From Iodobacter sp. BJB302 (GTDB taxonomy: Bacteria > Pseudomonadota > Gammaproteobacteria > Burkholderiales > Chitinibacteraceae): a DNA stretch of 64,000 nucleotides. The stretch spans positions 1 through 64,000 of the forward strand of contig NZ_PDZG01000007.1 of the NCBI RefSeq assembly GCF_002735645.1, in the 5' to 3' direction. Of this stretch, positions 25,602 through 34,598 are shown in pieces. The first letter of the stretch is position 1, and the number at the start of each line of letters is the position of its first letter. The position numbers and the translations under genes were made by a program. The notes beneath the pieces were generated by a model, which was given only the letters and a program-made list of their open reading frames with translations, made no database searches and was not told the origin of the DNA.

Positions 25602-26111
25602 TTACACAACAAGATCACAATGGATTTGCAGGCTTTCAGTTGAATTTAAGTGAATTCGAAAACCCTCTTTGGCCAGAGCTTCTTTTACCTGACTCAGCGG
25701 AAGTGCGTATCGCTCCACCCGGCGTTTTTGCCAAAACAAAGGCGTAAACACGCTCAGAGGCAATAGCCGTACACGACGCCCATGCAGAAGAAAGGACACA
25801 TCAATATGTGTGCCATCCACGTCGTGACCATTACTTCCAAAAATAGCAGCGATCTCGCCTTGCCTGCAGGAATAAAAAAAACGAAAAACGCTGATACCCA
25901 GAGCACGAAACTTATTGCGGGCAAAACCAAGCTGAGATTCTTTTTTTTCGTAAGCCCGGGTCAAAATCAAACCAATATGCTCAGGTAGTTTCATCTGAAT
26001 TCGCTGCAATTTGCTCAATGTATCTGAATCTACCTGCACCTGCTGAGCAGGCCACCGCGGCCTGATTTGCACATTGGCATAAACACCGCGATTAAGAGTA
26101 AGTAAAGTCAA
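25602..26111 (-). CDS. Hypothetical protein with an Asp/His-rich motif
   Basis: I do not recognise this 169-residue soluble protein. It has no signal peptide or membrane segment. Two blocks look conserved: LPEHIGLILTRAYEKKESQLG and GHDVDGTHIDVSFLLHGRR. The latter clusters two histidines and three aspartates (H-D-x-D-x-x-H-x-D), suggestive of a metal site and loosely recalling M15-type peptidases, though the spacing does not match their S-x-H-x-x-G-x-A-x-D signature. It is followed by LLPLSVFTPLFWQKRRVE. It lies between fadH (convergent) and a PspC-domain gene. Confidence 0.6.
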   Translation of the reverse strand: MTLLTLNRGVYANVQIRPRWPAQQVQVDSDTLSKLQRIQMKLPEHIGLILTRAYEKKESQLGFARNKFRALGISVFRFFYSCRQGEIAAIFGSNGHDVDGTHIDVSFLLHGRRVRLLPLSVFTPLFWQKRRVERYALPLSQVKEALAKEGFRIHLNSTESLQIHCDLVV

Positions 26112-26155
26112 ATTCAGCGCCTTTAATTAGAAGCACAATGAAGCCAGATTAAAAA

Positions 26156-26350
26156 TCAGGCACCCTGCTTAGGCATCAAAAACCACAGAATCAAATAAAC
26201 AAAAATACCTGGAAATGCCGCCGATAAACAAGACACAATCACAAAGATCAGCCGCAGCTTGCCCGAACCTATTCCCAGATAATCTGCCAGCCCGCCCATT
26301 ACCCCTGCAATCCATTGATCATCACGGCTTCTGCGTAAGACTTTATTCAT
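26156..26350 (-). CDS. PspC-domain membrane protein
   Basis: The 64-residue protein matches the PspC fold. A charged N-terminus (MNKVLRRSRDDQWIAGVMGG) is followed by LADYLGIGSGKLRLIFVIV and a hydrophobic helix ending YLILWFLMPK. PspC proteins act in envelope-stress control, but pspA/B are absent here, so the role is open. The ATG at 26350 has GAGGAAG upstream, which supports it over a longer frame. Confidence 0.85.
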   Translation of the reverse strand: MNKVLRRSRDDQWIAGVMGGLADYLGIGSGKLRLIFVIVSCLSAAFPGIFVYLILWFLMPKQGA

Positions 26351-26440
26351 GGTTTCTTCCTCGTTAATCCTGCGGTTTAACTTCTGACTCACAAAAAATA
26401 TCACGTTTCTGCACGATCAATAATCAAACAAATACCTCAA

Positions 26441-27100
26441 TCAAACTGTATCGCTCCAACGAAGCCCTAAAGGAAGCGCTGAAGGAGCAAATAGAAAATG
26501 CAAAACCCTGCGCTGGCTTGTACCTGATGATTTTGAAGATGAATGCAAAAGTAAGGGCCGCATCAGCAATGCGCTGCCTGCGTCTGCCACACAGACGATT
26601 TCTTGCCGGCGGGCATTTGCAGCATCCTCTGCCGTCACCAAGCCCTGCAAATGTGATCTTGGCACAAGGCGCAGCGGGCCATCCTCTGCCCCGCAGCTAT
26701 CCAGATGTACCCTCACCGCTATCAGCTGCTGCAATACCTCCACAGGGGCTTGTACATACAACTGGTCTTCTTTAACTGACCAGCCCCGCAATGCCGGATG
26801 CTCAATGCGCTCTGCCACAGGAATACTTAAATCCTGATGCACTGAGACCAGCCAATTGCGGGAAGCAGATTTTTCAAAAAAGGTGCACTGCACCGCAACC
26901 ATGCCAGACAGCAATGATGACACAACCGGATGCTGGCGGATTTTTACAGCCAGAGAGCGGCACCCGTCCTGCAATAATAAACGCCGCGTACCTGCAGAGG
27001 CACAACGCATTGTTTCAATCTGCCCTGCAATGGCTCTGCATTCAGCAGGGCTGAATATGGCAGAAACCAAAGCAAAGCCATCACGTTCAAATGCATTCAT
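26441..27100 (-). CDS. Phytanoyl-CoA dioxygenase (PhyH) family protein
   Basis: This is probably an Fe(II)/2-oxoglutarate-dependent oxygenase. The 219-residue protein starts MNAFERDGFALVSAIFSPAE, typical of the family. The metal triad is suggested by H-x-D in SVHQDLSIPV and a distal histidine in LLHSSSKS, followed by an arginine (RRVLHFLF) for 2-oxoglutarate. The substrate is unknown. The ATG at 27100 is preferred over a TTG 18 bases upstream. Confidence 0.8.
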   Translation of the reverse strand: MNAFERDGFALVSAIFSPAECRAIAGQIETMRCASAGTRRLLLQDGCRSLAVKIRQHPVVSSLLSGMVAVQCTFFEKSASRNWLVSVHQDLSIPVAERIEHPALRGWSVKEDQLYVQAPVEVLQQLIAVRVHLDSCGAEDGPLRLVPRSHLQGLVTAEDAANARRQEIVCVADAGSALLMRPLLLHSSSKSSGTSQRRVLHFLFAPSALPLGLRWSDTV

Positions 27101-27160
27101 ATTTATCTTTGTTTGCAAGATACTTTAACAGCCAGCTTACCATCACTCCGTATTTAAACA

Positions 27161-27189
27161 AAAAAACCCGCCATCACTGGCGGGTTTTT
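27161..27189. terminator. Terminator after ptsG
   Basis: CCCGCCA and TGGCGGG pair around TCAC (27167-27184), with A-runs to the left and T-runs to the right. On the minus strand it ends the PTS operon and insulates the PhyH gene. Confidence 0.88.
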
Positions 27190-27205
27190 ATAGAGCATTA
27201 AGCTT

Positions 27206-28966
27206 TTATTTTGCTAAGGCACTAGCAACATCACCGGCCTGCTGGCCCACAATCAGGTGGAACACTTGTTCACCCTGTGGCATCACGCCTTCTACCCCCG
27301 CTGCTTTTAAAGCGGCTTCATCAAGACGTGAAGCATCTGCAAGCTCTACACGCAAACGAGTACCTGCAATGGCTTCCAGCTTGCGGATATTGGCAATACC
27401 ACCCAATGCCGCCTGAATTTGCATGGCTTTACCATTGATGTTGCCTGCAGAAGTTGCTACTGCCTGCACACCCGCTGTTGCGGCTTGTTGCACAGGTGCA
27501 GTCACTGCATCTGCTTCAGGGCCAGCTACTTTCAGGTAATTAACCATATCGGATTTCAGATTATCTGATTGCGTACCAAAAATAGCCTGAATACCATTGC
27601 CCACCACCATTACACCGGCAGCGCCCATGGCTTTCAGCTTAGGCTGATTCACTTTAGAGATATCTTTAACCGAAATACGCAAGCGGGTAATACATGCATC
27701 CAGACCACTGATATTGCTGCGACCACCAAAGGCCAGCACTAATTCACGAGCACGGCCATGCTCGCTGCTATCCACAACATGTTCTTCTGCGGTTTCGTCT
27801 TCACGGCCCGGCGTTTTCAGATTGAGTTTCACAATCACAAAACGGAATACCGAGTAGTAAATCGCTGCATAAACCGCGCCCAGAGGCAGAATTAACCACC
27901 AGTTTTGCGCGTATTTACCCAAGGCGTTAAACATCAGGAAGTCGATACCACCTTGCGAGAAGCTAAAGCCCATATGGATATTGAGCGAGTTAGCAACAAA
28001 CTGGGTGGATGCAGCCAGGAAAGCATGAATAACGTAGAGCTGTGGAGCTACAAACAAGAAAGCAAATTCAATTGGCTCGGTAATACCTGTCATAAATGAT
28101 GTCAGCGCAGCTGAAATCATAATCCCGCCGATCTTAACGCGGTTTTCAGGCTTAGCCGTATGCCAGATTGCAACTGCAGCCGCTGGCAAACCAAACATTT
28201 TGAACAAGAACGCGCCAGACAAGATACCGGCAGTAGGATCACCCGCAAAGAAGCGTGCAATATCACCATGCACAGCAGGCTTGCCATCTACCACGTAATT
28301 ACCGATTTCAAAGAAGAACGGTACATTCCAGATATGGTGCAGACCAAACGGCACCAGCATCCGTTCTACAAAACCATAAAGCGTTGCAGCGATACGCGGA
28401 TCAGCATACGCAGCCCATTGCGAGAAGCTTTTAATCACGCCCTGGATCGGAGGCCAGATCAGCGACAAGATCACGCCAACAAAAATCGCCGCAATACCGG
28501 TTGCAATCGGCACAAAACGCTTACCGGCAAAGAAGCCAAGGTAAGGTGGCAGTTCGATGCGATAGTATTTGTTGAACAGGCCAGCCGCCAGAGCACCGGC
28601 GATAATCCCGCCAAATACGCCGGTTTCCATTGCCTTCATGCCCATGACCATCGCTGGCTCTGTGCCCAGCACAGGAGCCATTACGCCCATTGTTGCCAAC
28701 AGCACAACATAACCAACAACAGCCGCAATGGCAGCAACGCCATCATTTTCGGTTAAGCCCAGCGCTACACCAATTGCAAAAATCAGGGCTAAGTTACCAA
28801 AAATCGCACCACCACCCGCTGCCATCAGGTGTGAAACCACATCCGGCAAGAAGGAAAAATTGGATGCACCAAATCCAAGCAACAGGCCAGCAACCGGCAA
28901 TACTGACACCGGTAACATCAGCGACTTGCCGATTTTCTGTAAGAATGCAAATGCGTTCTTAAACAT
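27206..28966 (-). CDS. ptsG: PTS glucose-type EIICB with an extra EIIB-like C-terminal domain
   Basis: This inner-membrane permease takes up glucose while phosphorylating it. Residues 1-385 are the EIIC channel, closely following PtsG ([48 protein letters not shown]-like [12 protein letters not shown]). Residues 405-480 are EIIB with the phosphorylated cysteine at 425 in LDACITRLR. After an Ala/Gln-rich linker (about 483-510), residues 515-586 form a second EIIB-like domain in which the cysteine position is alanine ([10 protein letters not shown]). Standard PtsG stops after the first EIIB. GGAGA precedes the ATG. N-acetylglucosamine specificity is a less likely alternative. It is last in an operon with the EIIB-like protein and EIIA-HPr-EI. 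Confidence 0.88.
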   Translation of the reverse strand: MFKNAFAFLQKIGKSLMLPVSVLPVAGLLLGFGASNFSFLPDVVSHLMAAGGGAIFGNLALIFAIGVALGLTENDGVAAIAAVVGYVVLLATMGVMAPVLGTEPAMVMGMKAMETGVFGGIIAGALAAGLFNKYYRIELPPYLGFFAGKRFVPIATGIAAIFVGVILSLIWPPIQGVIKSFSQWAAYADPRIAATLYGFVERMLVPFGLHHIWNVPFFFEIGNYVVDGKPAVHGDIARFFAGDPTAGILSGAFLFKMFGLPAAAVAIWHTAKPENRVKIGGIMISAALTSFMTGITEPIEFAFLFVAPQLYVIHAFLAASTQFVANSLNIHMGFSFSQGGIDFLMFNALGKYAQNWWLILPLGAVYAAIYYSVFRFVIVKLNLKTPGREDETAEEHVVDSSEHGRARELVLAFGGRSNISGLDACITRLRISVKDISKVNQPKLKAMGAAGVMVVGNGIQAIFGTQSDNLKSDMVNYLKVAGPEADAVTAPVQQAATAGVQAVATSAGNINGKAMQIQAALGGIANIRKLEAIAGTRLRVELADASRLDEAALKAAGVEGVMPQGEQVFHLIVGQQAGDVASALAK

Positions 28967-29022
28967 AATTTCTCCGTACGACCCAGCTCAGGCGCAAAAA
29001 GCCGCCAAGGCATCAATCAAGA

Positions 29023-29256
29023 TTAAGACAGAATTTCCATATAACGCGGTGCTTCAGGGCCAATCAGCAAATGATAGACATGATTTGCACAAGGCATTAC
29101 AGCTAATACACCAGCCTGCTGTAAACGCTCTGCATCAAAACGGCTCTCATCGATCAAATCTACCCTTAAACGAGTCAAAGCCACAGTTTCTAAGGAGCGA
29201 ATATTGCTCCATCCACCAAGGGCTGCCACCAACAGAATAGGAAAGCTATCGCTCAT
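29023..29256 (-). CDS. Stand-alone EIIB-like protein lacking the phosphorylated cysteine
   Basis: The 77-residue protein aligns over its whole length with PTS glucose-family EIIB domains (AALGGWSNIRSLETVALTRLRV, then VLAVMPCANHVYHLLIGPEA). The residue that should be the phospho-cysteine is alanine 26 (VALTRLR where active domains read ACITRLR), so it cannot take the phosphoryl group in the usual way. A regulatory or structural role, such as binding EIIA or EIIC, is an inference. It lies between the EIIA-HPr-EI gene and ptsG, 56 bases before ptsG. Confidence 0.85.
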   Translation of the reverse strand: MSDSFPILLVAALGGWSNIRSLETVALTRLRVDLIDESRFDAERLQQAGVLAVMPCANHVYHLLIGPEAPRYMEILS

Positions 29257-29287
29257 TGTATTTACTTTTTCCACTGTTAATTCTCAC

Positions 29288-29303
29288 GTATGACATGTAA
29301 TAC
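29288..29303. promoter_or_regulatory. Near-palindromic operator candidate before the EIIB-like gene
   Basis: GTATGACATGTAATAC is symmetric except at one pair of positions and lies 32 bases before the start codon. GntR-family sugar regulators bind sites of this style, but no regulator gene is in the operon. Confidence 0.4.
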
Positions 29304-29361
29304 CACAATCCGTAGAATACCGCATGAACCGTGAAGCAAGACATTGACCTATACGCTTGAC

Positions 29362-29387
29362 AAAACAGGCCGCTTCCGGCCTGTTTT
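29362..29387 (-). terminator. Perfect 11-bp hairpin between the EIIA-HPr-EI gene and the EIIB-like gene
   Basis: AAAACAGGCCG and CGGCCTGTTTT flank a four-base loop, starting ten bases after the EI-fusion stop. It should end or attenuate transcription, so general PTS protein and permease levels could differ within one gene cluster. Confidence 0.8.
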
Positions 29388-29396
29388 CAGCATAAT

Positions 29397-31946
29397 TTAA
29401 TCTGTTATTTGCTGAGCTAAGCGGGCACGAACTTCAGCCACAGTGCCCATTTGCAATACTTCTGCAGCCAGCTTCTGGCATTCCACTTTTGAAAGTTTAC
29501 GTACCAGCGCTTTCACAGCAGGGATCGCAGGAACGCTCACCGACAACTCATCAACGCCCATACCAATCAGTAATGGAACCGCAGCCGGGTCAGATGCAAT
29601 ACCACCGCAAACACCAACCCACTTGCCATGGGTGTGCGCGCCTTTCACTGTGTTGGCAATCAAACGCAATACGCCCGGATGCATGGCATCCGCTTCTTTA
29701 GCCAGTTTTGGATGACCACGATCCATAGCCAGTGTGTACTGGGTTAAATCGTTAGTACCAATCGAGAAGAAATCCACTTCACGGGCAAAAATCTCTGCCA
29801 TCACGGCTGTGGCAGGGACTTCAACCATAATCCCAACCTGCACCTGAGCGGTGATGCCCAGAGCCGCTTTTTCTTCTGCAACGATACGCTTAACTTCACG
29901 CACTTCTTCTAAAGACGTAATCATCGGGAACATGATGGCTAACTTGGCATGCTCAGCCGAGCGCAAAATCGCGCGAATTTGTGTATGCAATAATTCTGGC
30001 TCTGCTAGGCACAAGCGTACGCCACGTACACCCAGGAATGGATTTTCTTCTGCAGGCATAGGCAAGTAAGGCAGCGGCTTATCGCCACCCACATCCAGCG
30101 TACGCACAACAAAGGTGCGGTCTTTACCCAGTGATTTAGCAATATCGCTGTAGATTTTGTCTTGCTCTGCTTCAGTTGGAGCATCTGTACGCTCAAGGTA
30201 CAAGAACTCGCTGCGAAGTAAACCAACACCTTCACCGCCCAGCTTCACCGATTGCTGAGCTTCTTCAAGGCCACCAATATTGGCCACAACTTCAACACAG
30301 ATACCATCTGTGGTGGTTGCCGGCTCAAACGCAGATTCCAATTCTTCAGCCTGGCGCTTGGCAAGTTTGACCTGGCGCTCACGGATGCTGCTGATTTCCT
30401 CGCTGGAAGGGTTTAAACGCAAACAGCCTTTGCTGCCTTCCAGAATCACAGGTGTGCCATTTGCCAATTGCAAAGCGGCTTCTTCAATCCCACAAATTGC
30501 AGGTATATTCAAAGAGCGGGCCAAAATAGCAACGTGGCTGGTTGCACCGCCACCAATCGTACAAAAACCAAGTACTTTGTTGCGATCCAGCGAAGCGGTA
30601 TCGGATGGGGTCAGGTCTTCTGCAATCAAAATGGCATCATTTGGTACTTCAAGCGCCGCTTCTTTAATGCCAGCAATCAAACGCAAAACGCGGCGGCCAA
30701 TATCGCGAATATCATTGGCACGGCCAGCTAAAACTTCATTTTTCAGCTTAGCAAGCTTATCTGCGTAATTGGTAAACGCAGCGCGCCATGCAAATCCTGC
30801 GCTCTTACCCTGGCTGATACCAGCTGTTGCCAGATCCAGTAAATCAGGGTCTGACAATAATTCCTGGTGAGCAGCAAAAATTTCTGCTTTTGCCGGATCG
30901 GCAATTTCACCTTTTAACGCCTCAAGCTGCTGGTACGCTTCTTTCAATGCATTTTCAAGACGGCGTTTTTCCAGCTCAGGCACATCACCTGATTCAACAA
31001 CATCGATAACTTCTTGCTTAACCTGATAAATATGCCCTACTGCAAGACCTGGTGAAGCAGAAACACCCATCAGCATATTTGGATCATTCGATTTCAATGC
31101 AGGACGAGTTTGCGGCTTAGGCAGATGCTTTGCAGCAACCGGCGGCAATACGCCACCACACTCTTCACCGGAACCACTGGCAATCAGCTCAGCCAGGGCT
31201 TTTGCAGCCTGAGCAGCATCAGGACCGGTTGCTTTTACAAAGACCGAATCACCATGCTGTACTTCCAGCCCCATGATGGAGACAACCGACTTAGCATTTG
31301 CCTCGTCTCCGGCACGTACCAGTTTTAAATCAGATTTAAATGTTTTAGCTGTATTGGCTAACACCGCAGCAGGACGAGCATGCAAGCCTGTTGGGTTTGG
31401 CACAATCACAGCAGCAGATTGAATCGCTGCATCAGCAGCAACAGCCTGCCCCACCACAGTGGCACCGGCTAAATCCAGAGACAACACGATATCCTGGCCT
31501 GCAGCGATCGTTTTTTTAATCGTTGGAATATATTTAACAACCTTATCGCCTGTTGTAATCACGATTTGGGTCAGCAAACTCAGCGCTTTGCGGGCAACCA
31601 AATCGGCATCAAACTCGATCAGAGGCTGACCTACTTTTACTTCAGCACCTTCAGCCACCCTGGCCGTAAATCCTTCGCCACGCAGCATCACGGTATCTAA
31701 ACCAATATGAATCAGCACTTCAATCCCAGCGGGAGTTGTGATGGTAATGGCGTGTTTTGATGAATGCAGCTGAGTTACTTTACCCGCAACAGGGGCAAGC
31801 AGCAGGTTGGAAATTGGATCAATCGATACTCCATCACCCACCATTTTTTGCGCAAACACCGGATCAGGAACCGATTCTATCGCGACAACAACACCTGATA
31901 ACGGTGCAAAAAGATCCAGCCGAGAGGCTTGAGTCGAATTATTCAT
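29397..31946 (-). CDS. PTS EIIA-HPr-Enzyme I fusion protein
   Basis: This 849-residue cytoplasmic protein carries three phosphotransfer steps in one chain. Residues 1-150 are glucose-type EIIA (phosphorylated His80 in VLIHIGLDTV, partner His65). Residues 178-262 are HPr (His189 in NPTGLHARPAA, with a regulatory-type serine in KSVVSIMGL). Residues 290-849 are Enzyme I, with His471 in GGGATSHVAILA and the PEP-site segments GVGLLRSEFLYL and FFSIGTNDLTQYTLA. The protein takes phosphate from PEP and can hand it to the PtsG EIIB. The same architecture occurs in NagF-like proteins, so GlcNAc-type uptake cannot be excluded. It heads the operon. Confidence 0.93.
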   Translation of the reverse strand: MNNSTQASRLDLFAPLSGVVVAIESVPDPVFAQKMVGDGVSIDPISNLLLAPVAGKVTQLHSSKHAITITTPAGIEVLIHIGLDTVMLRGEGFTARVAEGAEVKVGQPLIEFDADLVARKALSLLTQIVITTGDKVVKYIPTIKKTIAAGQDIVLSLDLAGATVVGQAVAADAAIQSAAVIVPNPTGLHARPAAVLANTAKTFKSDLKLVRAGDEANAKSVVSIMGLEVQHGDSVFVKATGPDAAQAAKALAELIASGSGEECGGVLPPVAAKHLPKPQTRPALKSNDPNMLMGVSASPGLAVGHIYQVKQEVIDVVESGDVPELEKRRLENALKEAYQQLEALKGEIADPAKAEIFAAHQELLSDPDLLDLATAGISQGKSAGFAWRAAFTNYADKLAKLKNEVLAGRANDIRDIGRRVLRLIAGIKEAALEVPNDAILIAEDLTPSDTASLDRNKVLGFCTIGGGATSHVAILARSLNIPAICGIEEAALQLANGTPVILEGSKGCLRLNPSSEEISSIRERQVKLAKRQAEELESAFEPATTTDGICVEVVANIGGLEEAQQSVKLGGEGVGLLRSEFLYLERTDAPTEAEQDKIYSDIAKSLGKDRTFVVRTLDVGGDKPLPYLPMPAEENPFLGVRGVRLCLAEPELLHTQIRAILRSAEHAKLAIMFPMITSLEEVREVKRIVAEEKAALGITAQVQVGIMVEVPATAVMAEIFAREVDFFSIGTNDLTQYTLAMDRGHPKLAKEADAMHPGVLRLIANTVKGAHTHGKWVGVCGGIASDPAAVPLLIGMGVDELSVSVPAIPAVKALVRKLSKVECQKLAAEVLQMGTVAEVRARLAQQITD

Positions 31947-32049
31947 GGCAACCTCATTATTGGGGGGCAGTGCTTGTAGAGACTCTATGTTGGCTTTATG
32001 GCCAATCGCGACGTAGTTTAGTGCGATGTCAAAAAAAATAACTGTGTAT

Positions 32050-32073
32050 TTATTGCCTTTGTCATGGCAATAA
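32050..32073. promoter_or_regulatory. Perfect palindrome upstream of the PTS operon
   Basis: TTATTGCC (32050-32057) and GGCAATAA (32066-32073) are perfect inverted arms over an eight-base spacer, about 104 bases before the EI-fusion ATG. The form suits a dimeric repressor operator. No rho-independent T-run follows, so a terminator is less likely. Confidence 0.45.
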
Positions 32074-32185
32074 TTTGCGTTTTCTCATGAAAATCGTATT
32101 TTTGCCGCCAGGTTGCTGAGAGAACTGTTTTTACTTTCTAACAAAGAAAGACTAACAGAAGCAAAATTACAAAAAAACAACATAA

Positions 32186-32782
32186 CTATGGCTTCCGCCA
32201 AACTTTTTTCCCAGTCAAGATGTAATCTAGACGTAAATCCCAAGTATCTACGGGTAATTGCTCAAAATACTGCACATCAAATGCAAGGCCAACTAAACGG
32301 GGCTTTTTCCAGCTTTGCCGCAAACGTCTGAATTCAAACGTGCAATCATAATAGCCTCCGCCTTGCCCCATTCGCGCAAGACTTGCATCAAACCCCAGCA
32401 AAGGCAAAAACACAATATCCAAATCGCGTGGCGAACATATTTCACCACCCAAAGGCTCAAGAATATTTTGCGGCCCCAGTTTCCAGCGATTAGTTGAATC
32501 TAAACGCACAAAACTTAATTTTCTTCCCCGCTTTGGCACTTTGGGCAGATACACATCTACCCCACTCACTAACGCATTCAACATTAACAGCCAGGGAGAA
32601 AACTCACTTCCGGCAGGAATATACGCGGCGATTTTTAAACCCCGGCGTAATAACCCAAGCTGTTTTGCCATGGCAACAACAGCGGATTCTGCGGAATGTC
32701 TTTCTAAAGGGGGGATCAAAGCACGAGCGCGGCGTATAACACGCCGCGCTTCGGATTTAGCAGATTGACTATTGATATTCAC
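32186..32782 (-). CDS. 5-formyltetrahydrofolate cyclo-ligase family protein
   Basis: This enzyme converts 5-formyl-THF to 5,10-methenyl-THF with ATP. The 198-residue protein has the family's ATP/folate site LARMGQGGGYYDCTFEF and the FLPLLGFDASLARMG strand. The start appears to be GTG at 32782; no Shine-Dalgarno sequence is clear, and the 6S RNA gene lies immediately upstream. The zapA-6S RNA-cyclo-ligase order is conserved in many proteobacteria and implies cotranscription with 6S RNA. Confidence 0.9.
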   Translation of the reverse strand: MNINSQSAKSEARRVIRRARALIPPLERHSAESAVVAMAKQLGLLRRGLKIAAYIPAGSEFSPWLLMLNALVSGVDVYLPKVPKRGRKLSFVRLDSTNRWKLGPQNILEPLGGEICSPRDLDIVFLPLLGFDASLARMGQGGGYYDCTFEFRRLRQSWKKPRLVGLAFDVQYFEQLPVDTWDLRLDYILTGKKVWRKP

Positions 32783-32797
32783 GAATAGTGAAACAAT

Positions 32798-32956
32798 GAA
32801 GAGCTTCCCGCGAGTGCCGTCCGACGAGCAATCTTGAACCGAAGGTTCAAGCGGTCACCGACCGGATGCCATCAGGTGCATCCAACGGGGGATGCTCACA
32901 ACAGGCATACTCATGGCAGGCAACCAAAGTAATTATTGGTTCAGAGAGACAAGCCG
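32798..32956 (-). ncRNA. ssrS: 6S RNA
   Basis: No protein frame fits this gap, which occupies the classic ssrS position between zapA and the cyclo-ligase gene. On the minus strand the 3' part has the conserved CTTGAACC-TTC-GGTTCAAG hairpin followed by GTCGGACGGCACTCGCGGGA, closely resembling the E. coli 6S closing region. A matching 5' side with TCTCTCTGAACC and a central open region lies between. 6S RNA mimics an open promoter and sequesters sigma-70 RNA polymerase in stationary phase. Ends are approximate to about 10 bases. Confidence 0.75.
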
Positions 32957-32999
32957 TAACAAACACCGCAGGAAAGCATTGGTTTACAAAAGCCGCAAA

Positions 33000-33317
33000 T
33001 CAGGAAAACAATTCAGTCTGTTCACCCATCACTGCGTCTATTGTTGAATTCATGCTGGCAATTCTACGCTGAATTGTCGCAATGTCAAAACCCCCGTCTA
33101 CACGCGTATGCAAATATTCATGTGTGATATTCAAAGCCGCCATGATCGCTATTTTCTCAAGTCCTACCACCTTTCCGGAGGCACGGATCTCATGCATACG
33201 CTGATCCAGCAGCTCAACAGCTTGTATCAGTGTGGCTTCTTCATCTTCCGGGCACGCCACACGAAATTCACGTCCCATGATAGAAACATCAAGCTGCTTA
33301 ATCCCCGCCTCACTCAT
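33000..33317 (-). CDS. zapA: Cell division protein ZapA
   Basis: ZapA bundles FtsZ filaments at the division ring. The 105-residue protein begins KQLDVSIMGREFRVACPEDE, the canonical ZapA N-terminal globular domain, and continues into a coiled-coil helix (IATIQRRIASMNSTIDAV). Its start overlaps the stop of the preceding coiled-coil gene by four bases. Confidence 0.93.
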   Translation of the reverse strand: MSEAGIKQLDVSIMGREFRVACPEDEEATLIQAVELLDQRMHEIRASGKVVGLEKIAIMAALNITHEYLHTRVDGGFDIATIQRRIASMNSTIDAVMGEQTELFS

Positions 33318-33514
33318 TCTGTATCCTCCGGCAGCTTGGCAAGAATGGCGGCAACTCTTTCTTTGCTGCCATCTATTTTTGCCAGTAAGCCTTGATTTTG
33401 CTGTTGTGTCAGCAATAACTTCTGACGCAAGCCCCGATTTTCATCACGCAACTCACGGCAAAGCAGCGCTAATTGAGCCACTTTGTCTTCAAGATTTAAA
33501 AGTTCAGCTTCCAT
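33314..33514 (-). CDS. Small coiled-coil protein, ZapB-like
   Basis: The 66-residue protein is almost entirely one heptad-patterned helix (LLNLEDKVAQLALLCRELRDE, then LRQKLLLTQQQNQGLLAKI). Proteins of this size directly upstream of zapA are common in beta- and gamma-proteobacteria and are often described as ZapB-like. A divisome role is inferred from position. ATG at 33514 is preferred over a TTG one codon earlier. Confidence 0.75.
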   Translation of the reverse strand: MEAELLNLEDKVAQLALLCRELRDENRGLRQKLLLTQQQNQGLLAKIDGSKERVAAILAKLPEDTE

Positions 33515-33627
33515 CAACGACTTCCATAGGCAGCAGAGCAGACGAATTCTAAGGTACTTAAAGAGAATACGCCGCGCCGATAATGACTCTTTTCATTCTG
33601 TAAATTGTGTGCAACACCCAGTTTCGT

Positions 33628-34527
33628 TTACAAATCCGGATCTGGCAACTCAACTTCATCATTTGGATCGTACACAGGCATTTCAAGGAAATCATCCGGT
33701 GTTTCAAGAGTAATACGCCCTAAAGTACCACTGCGAAACTCAGTCAGAATCATATCTGCCGTTTTTTGTGTATCAATACGACCGCCCGACAGCATAGCGC
33801 CGCGCTTCTTACCAATAAGCTCAAACAACGGTTCTGCATCACCTAATAAATCTTTCAATTTATACCGATCAAGCAGTAATTGCGGATAACGCTCTACCAA
33901 AGTTTCAATCGCATACAGCGCCACATCCACTTCATCATAAGCGTTGCGGCCAATCGATCCCGCCATGGCTAAACGATAGCCTGAATCTTCATTTTGCACT
34001 TTTGGCCACATCAGGCCTGGTGTGTCATACAAAATCATGCCTGCCAGCGTTTCTACCCGCTGCTGCATTTTAGTCACACCTGGCGTATCAGCGACTTTTG
34101 CGATCTTACGCTTAGCTAAATGATTGATCAGTGTAGATTTACCCACATTAGGAATACCTACAATCATTGCCCGAAGTGGTTTCTCTTCACCATCACGATG
34201 CGGTGCAAGCGCCTGACATAACTGAGGAATCAGCTTTGCACCCTGAATCTTATTGTCTTCACCCAGCAACACAGCTTCAGTACCTGGCTGAGACTTAAAC
34301 CATTCCAGCCAAATTTTATTGAGCCTTGGATCTGCCAAATCAGCTTTATTCAAAACCTTGAGAGCAGGGCGCTGCCTTAAGCGGCGCATAGGCTCAATCA
34401 TGGGATTGCTGCTGGACAGTGGCAAGCGAGCATCAACCACCTCAATCACCAAGTCTACCTTGGCCATGGTCTCTGCAACCTGCTTGCGGGCAGTGTTCAT
34501 ATGCCCTGGAAACCACTGAATCGCCAT
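33628..34527 (-). CDS. ylqF: Ribosome biogenesis GTPase YlqF/RbgA
   Basis: A circularly permuted GTPase for late large-subunit assembly. In the 299-residue protein the G4 motif (LNKADLADPR) precedes G1 (GIPNVGKSTLINHL), G2/G3 (DTPGVTKMQQ, DTPGLMWPK) as expected after permutation. The start MAIQWFPGHMNTARKQ is the family signature. It is transcribed away from the DnaA-box cluster that starts about 70 bases upstream of it. Confidence 0.93.
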   Translation of the reverse strand: MAIQWFPGHMNTARKQVAETMAKVDLVIEVVDARLPLSSSNPMIEPMRRLRQRPALKVLNKADLADPRLNKIWLEWFKSQPGTEAVLLGEDNKIQGAKLIPQLCQALAPHRDGEEKPLRAMIVGIPNVGKSTLINHLAKRKIAKVADTPGVTKMQQRVETLAGMILYDTPGLMWPKVQNEDSGYRLAMAGSIGRNAYDEVDVALYAIETLVERYPQLLLDRYKLKDLLGDAEPLFELIGKKRGAMLSGGRIDTQKTADMILTEFRSGTLGRITLETPDDFLEMPVYDPNDEVELPDPDL

Positions 34528-34598
34528 CGAACCCCTCCATCAAAACGAGCCATTATACGGTGAAAAATCAAACGATCCATCAAATCAACTACTTGGCC

